Source of the DNA: Phenylobacterium sp.
Lineage (GTDB): Bacteria; Pseudomonadota; Alphaproteobacteria; Caulobacterales; Caulobacteraceae
DNA length: 64,000 bases
Reading direction: 5' to 3'
NCBI RefSeq assembly: GCF_022402485.1
Contig: NZ_JAKRSA010000012.1
Location: 1-64,000, forward strand
Shown: one piece after another, positions 19,340 through 29,010 of the stretch
Layout: each line of letters opens with the position of its first letter
Numbering within the stretch: position 1 is the stretch's first letter
Program-made: the position numbers and the translations under genes
Notes under the pieces: generated by a model
Databases searched by the model: none
Told to the model about the DNA's origin: nothing
What the model saw: only the letters and a program-made list of their open reading frames with translations

Positions 19340-21127
19340 TTAGTAAACCCGCGCTTTCGGCGGGATATAGGCCACGTCATTGCTGAGCGTGTAGGCGTGC
19401 ACAGGACGGTCATCCATACGCACCTTGCCAGTGGTGTCGTCGAACCAGGTGAGCGTGTGCTTCATCCAGTTCTCGTCGTCTCGATCGGGATAGTCCTCCC
19501 GGGCATGCGCGCCGCGGCTTTCGGTGCGATGCAGGGCCCCGTTCACGGTGACGGCGGCCTGGCCGATAAGATTATCGAACTCCAGGGTTTCGACCAGATC
19601 GGTGTTCCAGATCAGACCCCGGTCGGTGACCTGGATGTCGCTGCGCTGGCCATGGATTTTGTCCAGACGGGCGACGCCAGAGGCCAGGCTCTCGCCGGTG
19701 CGGAACACCGCAGCGTCCTCCTGCATGGCCTTTTGCATGTCCAGACGCAGCTGCGCGGTCGGCGTACCGCCCTTGGCGTTACGCAGGCGGTCAAACCGGG
19801 CCAGGTGAGCCTCAGTCTGGGCGGGCTTGAGGTCCGGCTGCTTGGCGCCCGGCGTCAGGATATCAGCGGCCCGCAGCGCGGCGGAGCGGCCAAACACCAC
19901 AAGGTCGATCAGGGAGTTGGACCCCAGGCGGTTGGCCCCGTGCACCGAGACGCAGGCGGCCTCGCCCACGGCCATCAGGCCAGGGATGACGCTGTCGGGG
20001 TTGTCGCCGTCGCGGGTGACCACCTCGGAATAGAAGTTCGTCGGGATTCCGCCCATGTTGTAGTGGACGGTGGGCAGCACCGGGATCGGGGCCTTGGTCA
20101 CATCGACGCCGGAGAACACCCGGGCGCTCTCAGAAATCCCGGGCAGGCGTGCGGCCAGGACCTTGGGGTCCAGGTGGTCCAGGTGCAGGAAGATGTGATC
20201 CTTGCCGGGCCCAGCCCCGCGGCCTTCGCGGATTTCGATGGTCATGGCGCGGCTGACCATGTCCCGGGGGGCCAGGTCCTTCACGGACGGGGCATAGCGC
20301 TCCATGAAGCGCTCGCCCTCGGAATTGGTCAGATAACCGCCCTCGCCCCGGGCGCCTTCGGTAATCAGGCAGCCGGCCCCATAGATGCCGGTGGGATGGA
20401 ACTGCACGAACTCCATGTCCTGCAGGGGCAGGCCGGCCCGCAGGACCATGGCGTTGCCATCCCCGGTGCAGGTGTGGGCGCTGGTGCAGGAGAAGTAGGC
20501 CCGGCCATAGCCGCCGGTGGCCAGAATGACCATCTGGGCCTGGAACCGGTGCAGAGTGCCGTCGTCCAGCTTCCAGGCGGTGACACCCCGGCAAACGCCG
20601 TCTTCCATGATCAGGTCGAGGGCGAAGTACTCGATGAAGAACTCGGTATTGTTGGCCAGGGACTGGCCATACATCGTGTGCAGCATGGCGTGACCGGTCC
20701 GGTCGGCGGCCGCGCAGGTGCGCTGGATCGGGGCCTCACCATAGTTGCTGGTCATGCCGCCGAAGGCGCGCTGGTAGATCTTGCCATCCTCGGTGCGGGA
20801 GAAGGGCACACCCCAGTGCTCCAGCTCATAGACGGCGGCCGGGGCATTGCGGCAGAGGTACTCAATGGCATCCTGGTCGCCCAGCCAGTCCGACCCCTTG
20901 ACGGTGTCGTACATGTGCCAGCGCCAGTCATCCTGGCTCATATTGCCCAGGCTCGCCGAAATGCCGCCCTGGGCGGCCACGGTATGCGAGCGAGTCGGGA
21001 AGACCTTGGAGACGCAAGCCGTCCGAAGTCCAGCCTGGGCACAGCCCAGGGCCGCCCGAAGGCCAGAGCCGCCTGCGCCGACGACGACGACGTCAAACTT
21101 GTGATCAATGAATTCGTAAACGGCCAT
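19340..21127 (-). CDS. sdhA: Succinate dehydrogenase flavoprotein subunit
   Basis: The 595-residue catalytic subunit has the FAD-binding [14 protein letters not shown] (residues about 13-26), the covalent flavin His48 in [11 protein letters not shown], and the substrate-site [21 protein letters not shown] and [19 protein letters not shown] motifs. It oxidises succinate to fumarate in the TCA cycle on the cytoplasmic face of the membrane. ATG 21127 follows the sdhD stop by 2 bases. The frame extends upstream only as overlap with sdhD. Confidence 0.98.
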   Translation of the reverse strand: MAVYEFIDHKFDVVVVGAGGSGLRAALGCAQAGLRTACVSKVFPTRSHTVAAQGGISASLGNMSQDDWRWHMYDTVKGSDWLGDQDAIEYLCRNAPAAVYELEHWGVPFSRTEDGKIYQRAFGGMTSNYGEAPIQRTCAAADRTGHAMLHTMYGQSLANNTEFFIEYFALDLIMEDGVCRGVTAWKLDDGTLHRFQAQMVILATGGYGRAYFSCTSAHTCTGDGNAMVLRAGLPLQDMEFVQFHPTGIYGAGCLITEGARGEGGYLTNSEGERFMERYAPSVKDLAPRDMVSRAMTIEIREGRGAGPGKDHIFLHLDHLDPKVLAARLPGISESARVFSGVDVTKAPIPVLPTVHYNMGGIPTNFYSEVVTRDGDNPDSVIPGLMAVGEAACVSVHGANRLGSNSLIDLVVFGRSAALRAADILTPGAKQPDLKPAQTEAHLARFDRLRNAKGGTPTAQLRLDMQKAMQEDAAVFRTGESLASGVARLDKIHGQRSDIQVTDRGLIWNTDLVETLEFDNLIGQAAVTVNGALHRTESRGAHAREDYPDRDDENWMKHTLTWFDDTTGKVRMDDRPVHAYTLSNDVAYIPPKARVY

Positions 21128-21129
21128 GC

Positions 21130-21522
21130 TCAGTAAGCTCCGCCGGTAAGGGCGACCTTCAGGATGGAGAAGAGGGCGAGCGCGCCAAACAGCGCGCAGA
21201 CGAAGAGATTGAGCAGCAGCAGGCCGGTCTTGGTCAGCCGCCGGTGGATATAGTCCTCGACCACCACCCGCATGCCCGAATGCATGTGCATGAAGCTGAC
21301 CACCGTCAGCAGGGCCAGCAGGACGGCATTGATCGGCGAAGCGAGCCACATCACCGCCATCTCATAATCACTGCTGGCCAGGCGCAGGGCAGCGAAGACG
21401 CCCCACAGGACGAGCGGGATGAGGGCGACCGAGGAAACGCGCTCGGCAATCCAGTGGCTGACCCCGTGGCCAGCGGCACCCAGGCCCAGGGCCCGGGAGC
21501 GGGGGGTGCGGAAATCGGTCAT
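21130..21522 (-). CDS. sdhD: Succinate dehydrogenase membrane anchor subunit
   Basis: The 130-residue protein has three hydrophobic helices and the [20 protein letters not shown] segment, which contains the heme/quinone-site residues of SdhD. It anchors the SdhAB dimer in the inner membrane with SdhC. It is 2 bases from both the upstream sdhC and the downstream sdhA, so the genes are one operon. Confidence 0.93.
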   Translation of the reverse strand: MTDFRTPRSRALGLGAAGHGVSHWIAERVSSVALIPLVLWGVFAALRLASSDYEMAVMWLASPINAVLLALLTVVSFMHMHSGMRVVVEDYIHRRLTKTGLLLLNLFVCALFGALALFSILKVALTGGAY

Positions 21523-21524
21523 GC

Positions 21525-21932
21525 TCAGAGCGCTCCCGTCATGGCGGCGATGATCCAGACCACCACGGTGGCCACGAGGGCAAAGGCCAGGGTCGCCACA
21601 GCGCCCGCATTGGCCGCCGGCAGCTTCAGCGCCAGGCCGGTGTCCCAGATCAGATGCTGGATGCCCTTGGCCAGGTGGAAGAAGACCGCAAAGCTCAGGC
21701 CAAACATCACCACTTTGCCAAGCGGCGAGCCGAGCAGGCCCATATAGGCAGCGTAGGACTCAGGTCCGAAAGCCAGAGCGATCGCCCAGCCGGCCAGGAT
21801 CAGGGTGCCACCATAAAGGGCGACCCCGGTGATCCGGTGCATGATCGAGGTGATGGCGGTGAGATGCCAGCGCCACACCTGGATGTGCGGCGAGGTGGGC
21901 CTGGCCCGGATGGTCTTCGAGACGTCCGACAT
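21525..21932 (-). CDS. sdhC: Succinate dehydrogenase cytochrome b556 subunit
   Basis: The 135-residue subunit begins MSDVSKTIRARPTSPHIQVWRWHLTAITSIMHRITGVAL, the conserved SdhC N-terminus, and has three membrane helices with the heme-ligand His in FFHLAKGIQHLIWD. It heads the sdhCDAB operon. ATG 21932 is chosen over a frame extending to 22058 whose extra residues overlap the promoter-like elements at 21975-22003. Confidence 0.94.
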   Translation of the reverse strand: MSDVSKTIRARPTSPHIQVWRWHLTAITSIMHRITGVALYGGTLILAGWAIALAFGPESYAAYMGLLGSPLGKVVMFGLSFAVFFHLAKGIQHLIWDTGLALKLPAANAGAVATLAFALVATVVVWIIAAMTGAL

Positions 21933-21974
21933 CGGTTCTACAGCCGCTCCCTGTTGCCCTGCGCATGCCTGGCT

Positions 21975-22003
21975 GCTTTTACGCCGCCGACCGGGGGTGT
22001 CAA
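21975..22003 (-). promoter_or_regulatory. Putative promoter of the sdhCDAB operon
   Basis: On the minus strand, TTGACAC (22003-21997), a 12-base spacer and GCGTAAAAGC (21984-21975) fit the Caulobacter housekeeping consensus. The -10 element is about 43 bases from the sdhC start codon. Found by eye. Confidence 0.45.
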
Positions 22004-22118
22004 CGCAGGCCCCAAACGAGATCGCGACCCACGCCCTTCGCGGATGGGCGAACATCATGGCTTTCTACCTCCCGTGCAATGCGTCTTTGCTGTAGGCTTC
22101 CTTCGTGGGAGGCGAAGG

Positions 22119-23012
22119 ATGCGCTACGATCTGGTGGACTTGCGGTTGTTCTGTGATGTGGTTGAGGCCGGCTCGATCACCCGCGGCGCCGAGCGCGCGG
22201 CCCTGGCCCTGGCGGCGGCCTCGACCCGAATCAGGGGCATGGAACAGTCCCTGGGGACGGCTCTCCTGACCCGGTCCCGGCAGGGGGTGACGCCAACCCC
22301 GGCCGGACTGCTCCTCCTCAAGCACGCCCGCGCCCTGCTGGAACAGAGCGCCCGGATGCAGGACGAGCTCGGCGTCATGGCCGAAAGCGGTGCCGCCGAG
22401 GTCCGGGTCCTGGCCAACACCAATGCCCTGACCGAGTTTCTGCCTGAGGCCCTGTCCTCTTTTCTCGCGTCTCATCCCCAGGTCAGCGTCGACCTGGAGG
22501 AGCGCCTGTCGGACGAGATCGTCGGCCTGGTGGCCGAGGGGGCCGCCGATGTGGGCATTGTGGCCGGCACGGTGGATGTGGGCGCCCTGGAAACCTTCGC
22601 CTTTCGCACAGACCGGTTCGTGGTGGTGACCGCCCTCGATCATCCCCTGGCGCAGAATGTCAGCGCCGCCTTCGCCCAGGTTCTGGACTACGACCTGGTG
22701 GGCCTGGACCGGGCCAGTTCCCTGCAACGCTTCCTGGCCGCCCGCGCCGGGCGAGAGGGGCGGCGCCTCAGGCTGCGGGTCCAGCTGCGCAGCTTCGATG
22801 CGGTCTGCCGACTGGTGGAGTGTGGGGTGGGCGTCGGGGTGGTCCCGGAAACCACAGCCGCCCGGGCGGTCTGCACCATGAACCTGGCCATTGTCGCGCT
22901 CACTGACGACTGGGCGGCCAGGGAGCTGAAGATCTGTGTCCGCAGCCTGAACGAACTTCGCCCCATTGCCCGCCAGCTGGTGGAGAGCCTGCAGAACCAG
23001 CCCGCGCCCTAG
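22119..23012 (+). CDS. LysR family transcriptional regulator
   Basis: The 297-residue protein has an N-terminal winged helix-turn-helix (LRLFCDVVEAGSITRGAERAALALAAASTRIRGMEQSLGTALLTRS) and a C-terminal effector-binding domain (about 90-290). ATG 22119 has GGGAGG upstream. It diverges from sdhC with a 186-base gap, so it may regulate sdh or respond to a TCA-related metabolite; that is only positional. Its TAG stop shares the tetranucleotide CTAG with the stop of the convergent zapE gene. Confidence 0.9.
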   Translation: MRYDLVDLRLFCDVVEAGSITRGAERAALALAAASTRIRGMEQSLGTALLTRSRQGVTPTPAGLLLLKHARALLEQSARMQDELGVMAESGAAEVRVLANTNALTEFLPEALSSFLASHPQVSVDLEERLSDEIVGLVAEGAADVGIVAGTVDVGALETFAFRTDRFVVVTALDHPLAQNVSAAFAQVLDYDLVGLDRASSLQRFLAARAGREGRRLRLRVQLRSFDAVCRLVECGVGVGVVPETTAARAVCTMNLAIVALTDDWAARELKICVRSLNELRPIARQLVESLQNQPAP

Positions 23013-24130
23013 GGCAAGTCCCGATCGGCCAGCCAGTCGGCTGAGCGCATCTCCTGCAGGCGCGAGGCAGTGCGTTCGAATTCAAACGCCCCGTCGCCTT
23101 CGGGATAGAGGGCGGTGGGCTCTGCTTCAGCCAGGATGATCAGCCTGATCCGCGCCTCGTAAAGCGCGTCGATAAGGATGACGAATCGTCGGGCCTCCTC
23201 CCGCCTGGCCGGCGTCAGGCGGGGGACGTGATCCAGAAACACCGTATGGAACCGCTCGGCCAGGGCCAGATAGTCGTTGGGGCCAAGCGCCACCCCGCAG
23301 AGGCTGGTGAAGCTGGCCCGCAGGAGCCCCCCCGTGGCCCTGGGCAGGTGGATCTTGCGGCCCAGAACCTCAAGGGTCTCGCCGGACTCCGCCTCACCGT
23401 CCAGCATATCGGCCCAAAGGCGGTCAAAGACCCGCTCATGGTCCCGGTCGATGGGAGAAAACCACACCCCGGCGGCCCGCAGGCGGTCGAGGCGGTAGTC
23501 GTGCTCGCCGGCGACAGAGACCACCTCGGCCTGGGCCTTCAGCAGGTCGATGAACGGCAGGAAGAGCTGGCGATTGATGCCGTTCTTGTAGAGGGCTTCG
23601 GGCACGCGGTTGGAGGTCGCCACCAAGGTGACCCCGCGGTCGAACAGGGCGGTGAACAGCCGCCCCAGAATCATGGCGTCAGCGATGTCTGTGACCTGGA
23701 ACTCATCAAAGCAGAGCAGGCGGGCCTGGCTGGCCACCACATCGGCCACGGGCGGTATGGGATCATCCCCCCGGTGCTGACCAAAGGTCGCCTTGCGGGC
23801 GGCGGCGTCACCCTTGCGCCAGGCGTCGATGAGCCGGTGAACCTCGCCCATGAAGATATGAAAGTGGGTGCGGCGCTTTTTCGCCACCGGCGCGGTCTCA
23901 TAGAACAGGTCCATGAGCATGGACTTGCCCCGCCCCACTGGCCCCCACAGATAGATTCCCCGCTGGCTCTCCGGCTTGCGGAACCGGCCGAGCAGACCGC
24001 CGGGTTCGCTGGCCGCAAGATCGGCCTCAAGACGAGCCAATGCCGGCAGGGCGGCGGCCTGGGCCGGATCAGGCCTAATCTCCCCACGGTCCAGGCGGTC
24101 GCGGTAGGCGGTTTCAAGGGCGGAGGTCAT
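23009..24130 (-). CDS. zapE: Cell division protein ZapE (AFG1-like ATPase)
   Basis: The 373-residue P-loop ATPase has Walker A GPVGRGKSMLMDLF (from about residue 63), Walker B LLCFDEFQVTDIADAMIL and the sensor region TLVATSNRVPEALYKNG, all characteristic of ZapE/AFG1. In bacteria ZapE associates with the Z-ring under low oxygen or heat. The family gene often sits near sdh/mdh in alphaproteobacteria, as here. Its stop is shared with the convergent LysR gene through CTAG. Confidence 0.94.
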   Translation of the reverse strand: MTSALETAYRDRLDRGEIRPDPAQAAALPALARLEADLAASEPGGLLGRFRKPESQRGIYLWGPVGRGKSMLMDLFYETAPVAKKRRTHFHIFMGEVHRLIDAWRKGDAAARKATFGQHRGDDPIPPVADVVASQARLLCFDEFQVTDIADAMILGRLFTALFDRGVTLVATSNRVPEALYKNGINRQLFLPFIDLLKAQAEVVSVAGEHDYRLDRLRAAGVWFSPIDRDHERVFDRLWADMLDGEAESGETLEVLGRKIHLPRATGGLLRASFTSLCGVALGPNDYLALAERFHTVFLDHVPRLTPARREEARRFVILIDALYEARIRLIILAEAEPTALYPEGDGAFEFERTASRLQEMRSADWLADRDLP

Positions 24131-24231
24131 GTCCCCGCCCCTAGCCTGACAGGGCCCAGATCACAATTGCCCAATCCCGTCCAAGCCCCGGCCTTAAGCC
24201 TGGTGCCGGGCGCAAGGCACCTGGCAGCGGT

Positions 24232-24960
24232 TCAGATCTGGGCCGGTTGGGCGGCGGTGATCGGAGGTGGCGCGGGCGTACCGTCCTCCTCCCCGGCCGG
24301 AATCAGCGGGGTCTGGCTCTGGGCCGGAAGGCCAAGATCCTCGCGGATATAGCGATAGGTTTCCCGCCGTTCGCAGGCGCAGGCCTTCATCTGACCCTCC
24401 TGGTCCCACCAGACCAGCAGGGGGTAGGCGAAGTCGACGCCATTGTCCTTCAAGAGCGGGATCAACTGGTCGACCATGTCGCGGCCAGCCTCCACCACCG
24501 CCGTCCGGGCGATGTCACCATCAGCGGGAGGCACGCCCGGTGCCGTCCAGGCGGCCGTTGGGACCGCCCCCCAACGCTCCAGCAGGGTCCAGTCGCGGTT
24601 GAGCCAAAGCTCGGCCATGGTGGCCCGTTCCTGGGGGGTGGAGCGTTCCAGCCCATTGGCCGGCCGTCGGGTGACCTCGATGACCCGGGTGTCGACGCCC
24701 GCAGCGTGAAGATCGGGGAACTGCTCGGCCTTGTAGCGGATGCAGTCGGGGCAGCCTCGGAACGACACCATATAGATGGCGCGGCCTTCGATGCCCGGCG
24801 ACACCCAGCCGGCGCTTTCCAGCAGGCGGGCGATCTCGGCCTGGTTCTTGGTCATGGTGGTCGGTCTCCAGCGCAGTTCGAAGTTCCAATAGGCATAGGC
24901 ACCCAGGCCGACCAGGGTCACGACCAGGGCCAGACCCGCCCAGAGACGAAAATTCTTCAT
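24232..24960 (-). CDS. Membrane-anchored thioredoxin-fold protein of unknown function
   Basis: The 242-residue protein has an N-terminal transmembrane helix (about 5-25) and a probable periplasmic domain with SFRGCPDCIRYKAEQFPDLHAAGVDTRVIEVTR, a CxxC thioredoxin/DsbC-like active site. A second Cys pair (KACACERRE) is near the C-terminus, followed by a Pro-rich tail. It resembles disulfide isomerase-like proteins without a clear family name. ATG 24960 starts just before the anchor. It is read separately from mmsA, which lies 49 bases upstream on the same strand. Confidence 0.7.
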   Translation of the reverse strand: MKNFRLWAGLALVVTLVGLGAYAYWNFELRWRPTTMTKNQAEIARLLESAGWVSPGIEGRAIYMVSFRGCPDCIRYKAEQFPDLHAAGVDTRVIEVTRRPANGLERSTPQERATMAELWLNRDWTLLERWGAVPTAAWTAPGVPPADGDIARTAVVEAGRDMVDQLIPLLKDNGVDFAYPLLVWWDQEGQMKACACERRETYRYIREDLGLPAQSQTPLIPAGEEDGTPAPPPITAAQPAQI

Positions 24961-25009
24961 GCGGGATTGCTCCAAAGTCCTGACTGGCCTGTCGGCCAAG
25001 GCCAGGGAT

Positions 25010-26521
25010 CTATTTCATGGTCGGGATGACAAAGGCCTGGTCGCTCACCTCGCCCTCCGGCCAGCGGGCGGTGACCGTCTTGACCTTGGTGTAGAAGCGG
25101 ACGCCCTCCATTCCGTGCTGGTTGGCGTCGCCAAACACACTGCGCTTCCAGCCGCCAAAGCTGTGATAGGCGACGGGTACCGGGATCGGCACATTGATCC
25201 CCACCATGCCCACATTGACTCGGGAGGCGAACTCTCGGGCGGCGCGTCCGTTCCGTGTGAAAATGGCCACGCCGTTGCCATAGGCATGTTGCGACGGCAG
25301 GGCGAGGGCCTCTTCGAAGGTCTCGGCTCGCACAATCTGCAGCACCGGGCCAAAGATCTCGTCCTGATAGGACCGCATGGACGGCAGCACATGGTCAAAC
25401 AGGCTGGGGCCGATGAAGAACCCCTTCTCGTGTCCTTGCAGCGCGAAATCGCGGCCATCGACCACGAGCTCGGCCCCTTCATCCACCCCCATCTGGATAT
25501 AGTCGGTGATCCGCCGACGGTGAGCGGCGGTGACCACCGGGCCGTACTGGGCAGACGGATCTGAGGAGACGCCGACCTTCAGAGTCTCGATCTTGGCGCA
25601 CATCAATTCGCGGAAGGCCGCGGCGGTGGCTGCGCCCACCGGCACGGCCACCGGCAGGGCCATGCAGCGCTCTCCAGCCGACCCGAAGGCTGCCCCCAGG
25701 ATATCGTTGGCTGCAGCCTCCAGATCCGCATCCGGCAGCAGGACCCCGTGGTTCTTGGCGCCTCCCATGGCCTGGACGCGTTTCCCGTGGGCTGAGGCGG
25801 TGGCGTAGACATATTGGGCGATGTCGGAGGAGCCCACGAAGCTGACGGCGGCGATGTCAGGGTGGGTCAGGATCGCATCCACGGCGACCTTGTCCCCATG
25901 GACCACATTCAAGACCCCGCTGACCTCAACCCCGGCCTCGGCCCCAGCCTCCATAAAGAGCTCAGCCAGCCTGACCGGCACGCTGGGATCTTTCTCCGAC
26001 GGCTTGAGGATGAAGGTGTTGCCCACCGCCACCGCCACCCCGAACATCCACATGGGAATCATGGCCGGGAAGTTGAACGGCGTGATCCCGGCCGCCACCC
26101 CCAGGGGCTGGCGCATGGAATAGACATCAATGCCGGGACCGGCCCCCTCCGTGTATTCGCCCTTGAGCGCATGGGGGATGCCACAGGCGAACTCGATCAC
26201 CTCCAGCCCCCGCTGGATGTCCCCGCGCGAGTCGGCGACGACTTTGCCGTGCTCGGCCGACAGGCGCGCGGCCAGCTCCTCCATCCGCGCCTCTACCAGC
26301 CGCTTGAAGGCAAACATCACCCGCGCCCGGCGCTGGGGGTTGACCGCCGCCCAGGCGGGTTGCGCCTGAAGGGCCGCCTGAACCGCAAAATCCAGTTCGG
26401 CGGCCGAGGCCAGGGCGACCCTCGCCTGCACCTCCCCGAGATTGGGATCGAAGATGTCGCCGAAGCGGCCCGAGGTGCCGGCCACGGCGGCACCGGCGAT
26501 GAAGTGGCTGATCTCACGCAT
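25010..26521 (-). CDS. mmsA: Methylmalonate-semialdehyde dehydrogenase (CoA-acylating)
   Basis: The 503-residue aldehyde dehydrogenase superfamily protein has catalytic Cys286 in FGSAGERCMALP, the family-specific ITPFNFPAMIPMWMFGVAV and the C-terminal YTKVKTVTARWP. MmsA converts methylmalonate semialdehyde to propionyl-CoA and malonate semialdehyde to acetyl-CoA in valine and inositol catabolism. The length is normal. No other valine-pathway genes adjoin it here. The start ATG 26521 is the only good candidate. Confidence 0.94.
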   Translation of the reverse strand: MREISHFIAGAAVAGTSGRFGDIFDPNLGEVQARVALASAAELDFAVQAALQAQPAWAAVNPQRRARVMFAFKRLVEARMEELAARLSAEHGKVVADSRGDIQRGLEVIEFACGIPHALKGEYTEGAGPGIDVYSMRQPLGVAAGITPFNFPAMIPMWMFGVAVAVGNTFILKPSEKDPSVPVRLAELFMEAGAEAGVEVSGVLNVVHGDKVAVDAILTHPDIAAVSFVGSSDIAQYVYATASAHGKRVQAMGGAKNHGVLLPDADLEAAANDILGAAFGSAGERCMALPVAVPVGAATAAAFRELMCAKIETLKVGVSSDPSAQYGPVVTAAHRRRITDYIQMGVDEGAELVVDGRDFALQGHEKGFFIGPSLFDHVLPSMRSYQDEIFGPVLQIVRAETFEEALALPSQHAYGNGVAIFTRNGRAAREFASRVNVGMVGINVPIPVPVAYHSFGGWKRSVFGDANQHGMEGVRFYTKVKTVTARWPEGEVSDQAFVIPTMK

Positions 26522-26598
26522 GTGGGGAGCTTAGGCCGGCACCGCGCCCTCGCCTAGCGCTTGCCCAAATTGCAGGCTCAGGCGCATTGTTCCGCGCC

Positions 26599-27474
26599 AT
26601 GAGCGTCGCCACGACCACCGATATCCTCAACCCGTCCCGGAACGCCCGCGACCATATTGTCGACGTGCTGATCGCCGAGCGCGCGCCAGCGCTCAGCCGG
26701 CACCCGACCTGGCCCCTGCTGAGGCCTATGCTCTATGGCCTGCTGGACTATGGAAAAGCCCGGCGCATGGCCGATGCCATTGGGCCCCTGCCCGGCCACG
26801 ACGCCCTGGAGCGGGTGGCTGGCCTGCTGCAGGTGCAGCTGTCGGTAAGCGGTCTGGAACGCCTGCCCAGCCAGGGCCGTGTCGTGGTGATCGCCAATCA
26901 TCCCACCGGGATCGCCGATGGGGTGGCCGTGTTCGACGCCTTCAAGGCCCGGCGGCCTGACCTCTGTTTCTATGCCAATTCGGACGCCCATCGGGTGGCC
27001 CCGGGGTTTTCCGATGTGCTGATTCCGGTGGAATGGGTCGAGGAAAAGCGCACCCGCGAACGCACCCGCCTGACCCTGCAGCGCACCCGCGAGGCCATGG
27101 AGGCCGAACGCGCCCTGGTGATTTTCCCGTCTGGCCGCTTGGCGCGGCGCGGGGCCGATGGCCTGCTGGCCGATCCCCCGTGGATGAGCAGCGCCATCTC
27201 CATCGCCCGCAAGTACGAGGCACCGATTATCCCGCTGCATGTCGCCGGCCCCTGGTCGACCTTGTTCCACCTGTTCAACCGTTTTTCAGCCGAGCTGCGG
27301 GACATCACCCTGTTCCATGAACTGTTGAACAAGCGCGGGGGGCGCTATGGCCTGATCCTGGGCCAGGCGGTGTCCCCCGACGCCCTTGCCGGAGACGCCC
27401 AGGCGGCGACCGACGCCCTGAAAGCCTATGTGGAGCGGGTGTTGCCCGCCGATCCTGACCGGCCCTTTGCATGA
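26599..27474 (+). CDS. Lysophospholipid acyltransferase family protein
   Basis: The 291-residue protein contains the PlsC-like block NHPTGIADGVAVFD followed by FPSGRLARRG and PIIPLHVAGP, as in glycerol-3-phosphate/lyso-lipid acyltransferases related to OlsA-type and hemolysin-type enzymes. The His and Asp are separated by five residues, a known variant. It likely acylates a lipid acceptor at the inner membrane; acceptor unknown. It begins a run of six overlapping plus-strand genes (through addA). ATG 26599 is preferred over ATG 26587. Confidence 0.8.
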   Translation: MSVATTTDILNPSRNARDHIVDVLIAERAPALSRHPTWPLLRPMLYGLLDYGKARRMADAIGPLPGHDALERVAGLLQVQLSVSGLERLPSQGRVVVIANHPTGIADGVAVFDAFKARRPDLCFYANSDAHRVAPGFSDVLIPVEWVEEKRTRERTRLTLQRTREAMEAERALVIFPSGRLARRGADGLLADPPWMSSAISIARKYEAPIIPLHVAGPWSTLFHLFNRFSAELRDITLFHELLNKRGGRYGLILGQAVSPDALAGDAQAATDALKAYVERVLPADPDRPFA

Positions 27475-27932
27475 GGCCCTGCCGCGCAGAAGACCTGCGC
27501 CTGGAGGACGAGGCGGCCACAGCGCGGCTGGGGACCGCCCTGGCTGCGGTCCTCGGTAGGGGCGACGCCATCTGCCTGACTGGGCCGCTGGGGGCGGGCA
27601 AGTCGACCCTGGCCCGGGCTCTGATCCGCGCCCGCACCACCCCGGACGAGGATGTGCCGAGCCCCACCTTCACCCTGGTGCAGTTCTATGAGGGGGCGGA
27701 CCTGTCTATCGCCCATTTCGATCTTTACCGGCTGACCAGCCCCGATGAGGCCTTTGAGATCGGCCTGGATGAGGCCCTGGAGGACGGGGCGGTAATCATC
27801 GAGTGGCCGCAGCGCCTGGAGGGTCGCCTTCCCCCCCATCGGCTGGATATAGAGTTGGTTCTGGATGGCGCAGCGCGGCGGGCGCGGCTGGTGCCCCATG
27901 GTGCCTGGGAAGGACGTACGATTGAGTTCTGA
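27471..27932 (+). CDS. tsaE: tRNA threonylcarbamoyladenosine biosynthesis ATPase TsaE
   Basis: The 153-residue protein has Walker A GPLGAGKST (about 39-47), the conserved SPTFTLVQFYEG, and HFDLYRL. TsaE works with TsaB and TsaD in t6A37 modification of ANN-decoding tRNAs. It overlaps the acyltransferase stop by 4 bases (ATGA) and its own end overlaps the TTG start of the kinase gene. A tsaE-amgK-murU order is common in alphaproteobacteria and pseudomonads. Confidence 0.95.
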   Translation: MRPCRAEDLRLEDEAATARLGTALAAVLGRGDAICLTGPLGAGKSTLARALIRARTTPDEDVPSPTFTLVQFYEGADLSIAHFDLYRLTSPDEAFEIGLDEALEDGAVIIEWPQRLEGRLPPHRLDIELVLDGAARRARLVPHGAWEGRTIEF

Positions 27933-29010
27933 TCGTGAGGGTCTGAAGGCTGCGTTTCTGGAGCAGCATGGCTTGGCCAACGCCGCGCGGATTCCCCTGG
28001 CCGGGGACGCCTCCACCCGGCGCTATGAGCGTCTGGTTCGCCCGGGACAGGCCAGCTTGATCTTCATGGACCAGCCGCCGGTGGAAACCGCGCCCTGCCC
28101 GCCGGACGCCAGTCCCGACCAGCGGCGGGCGGCGGGCTACAACGCCATGGCGCGCCTGGCCGCTGGCCGGGTCGACGCCTTTGTGGCCACCGCCGGTTGG
28201 CTGCGCGGCCAGGGGCTGTCAGCCCCGGAAATCATCGCCCATGAGGCTGGCGAGGGGCTGGCAGTGCTGGAGGACCTGGGGGATGATCTCTATGCCCGGC
28301 TGATCGAGACCGGGACGGATGAGACCCCACTCTACGAGGCCGCCGTCGAGGTTCTGGCCCAGCTGCATCAAGCGGTTCCGCCGCCGGTGCTGGAGGCCCA
28401 GGGGGCCTCCTGGCCGTTCCTGACCTATGATGACCTGGCGCTGCGCACCGGGGGCGACATGTTCCTGGAATGGTGGCCCAAGTTCTCGGGCCTCGCCCCT
28501 TTCTCGCCAGACGTCATGGCGCACTGGGAGGCCCTGTGGGCCCCGATCCGCGCCCGCGGAGAGGCCGGGGCCAGTGTCTTCTGTCACCGGGACTATCACG
28601 CCGAAAACCTGATCTGGCTGCCGCAACGGTCCGGGGCGGCGCGGGTGGGTCTGCTGGACTTCCAGGACGCGGTCAGGGCCCATCCAGCCTGGGACTTCTC
28701 CATGCTGCTGCATGACGCCCGGCGCGATGTGACCCCTGAACGAGAGGCTGTGGCCCTGGCTCAGTATCTGGCAATCCGCAGCGAGATCGATGCTGACGCT
28801 TTCCGCGCCGATTATCACGCGCTGGGTGCCCTCAACTCGGCCCGGATTCTGTTCATCTTCGCCCGCCAGGTGGCCGGCTTTGGCAACCCGCGCTACGCGG
28901 CGTTCATGCCTCGCACCTGGCGCTATCTCGAGCGCTGTCTGGCGGACCCTGAACTGGCACCGGTCAAGGCCTGGTTTGACGCCCACATTCCCCCCGAGGC
29001 CCGCCGATGA
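27922..29010 (+). CDS. amgK: N-acetylmuramate/N-acetylglucosamine anomeric kinase (AmgK-like)
   Basis: The protein of 362 residues has an aminoglycoside-phosphotransferase fold with the catalytic loop FCHRDYHAENLIW and the metal-binding GLLDFQDA. Next to murU it fits AmgK, which phosphorylates MurNAc at C1 in the cell-wall recycling route that bypasses MurA and thus affects fosfomycin sensitivity. The start is taken as TTG 27922, with GGAAGGA seven bases upstream and an 11-base overlap with tsaE; ATG 27898 is an alternative. Assignment rests on motifs plus context. Confidence 0.85.
   Translation: MSSDREGLKAAFLEQHGLANAARIPLAGDASTRRYERLVRPGQASLIFMDQPPVETAPCPPDASPDQRRAAGYNAMARLAAGRVDAFVATAGWLRGQGLSAPEIIAHEAGEGLAVLEDLGDDLYARLIETGTDETPLYEAAVEVLAQLHQAVPPPVLEAQGASWPFLTYDDLALRTGGDMFLEWWPKFSGLAPFSPDVMAHWEALWAPIRARGEAGASVFCHRDYHAENLIWLPQRSGAARVGLLDFQDAVRAHPAWDFSMLLHDARRDVTPEREAVALAQYLAIRSEIDADAFRADYHALGALNSARILFIFARQVAGFGNPRYAAFMPRTWRYLERCLADPELAPVKAWFDAHIPPEARR

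Noticed and set aside
18557-21136. An 859-codon open frame on the plus strand opposite sdhA and sdhB
   Set aside because: It is the antisense shadow of two certain genes in GC-rich DNA; its translation is low-complexity Gly/His/Gln-rich and matches no family pattern.
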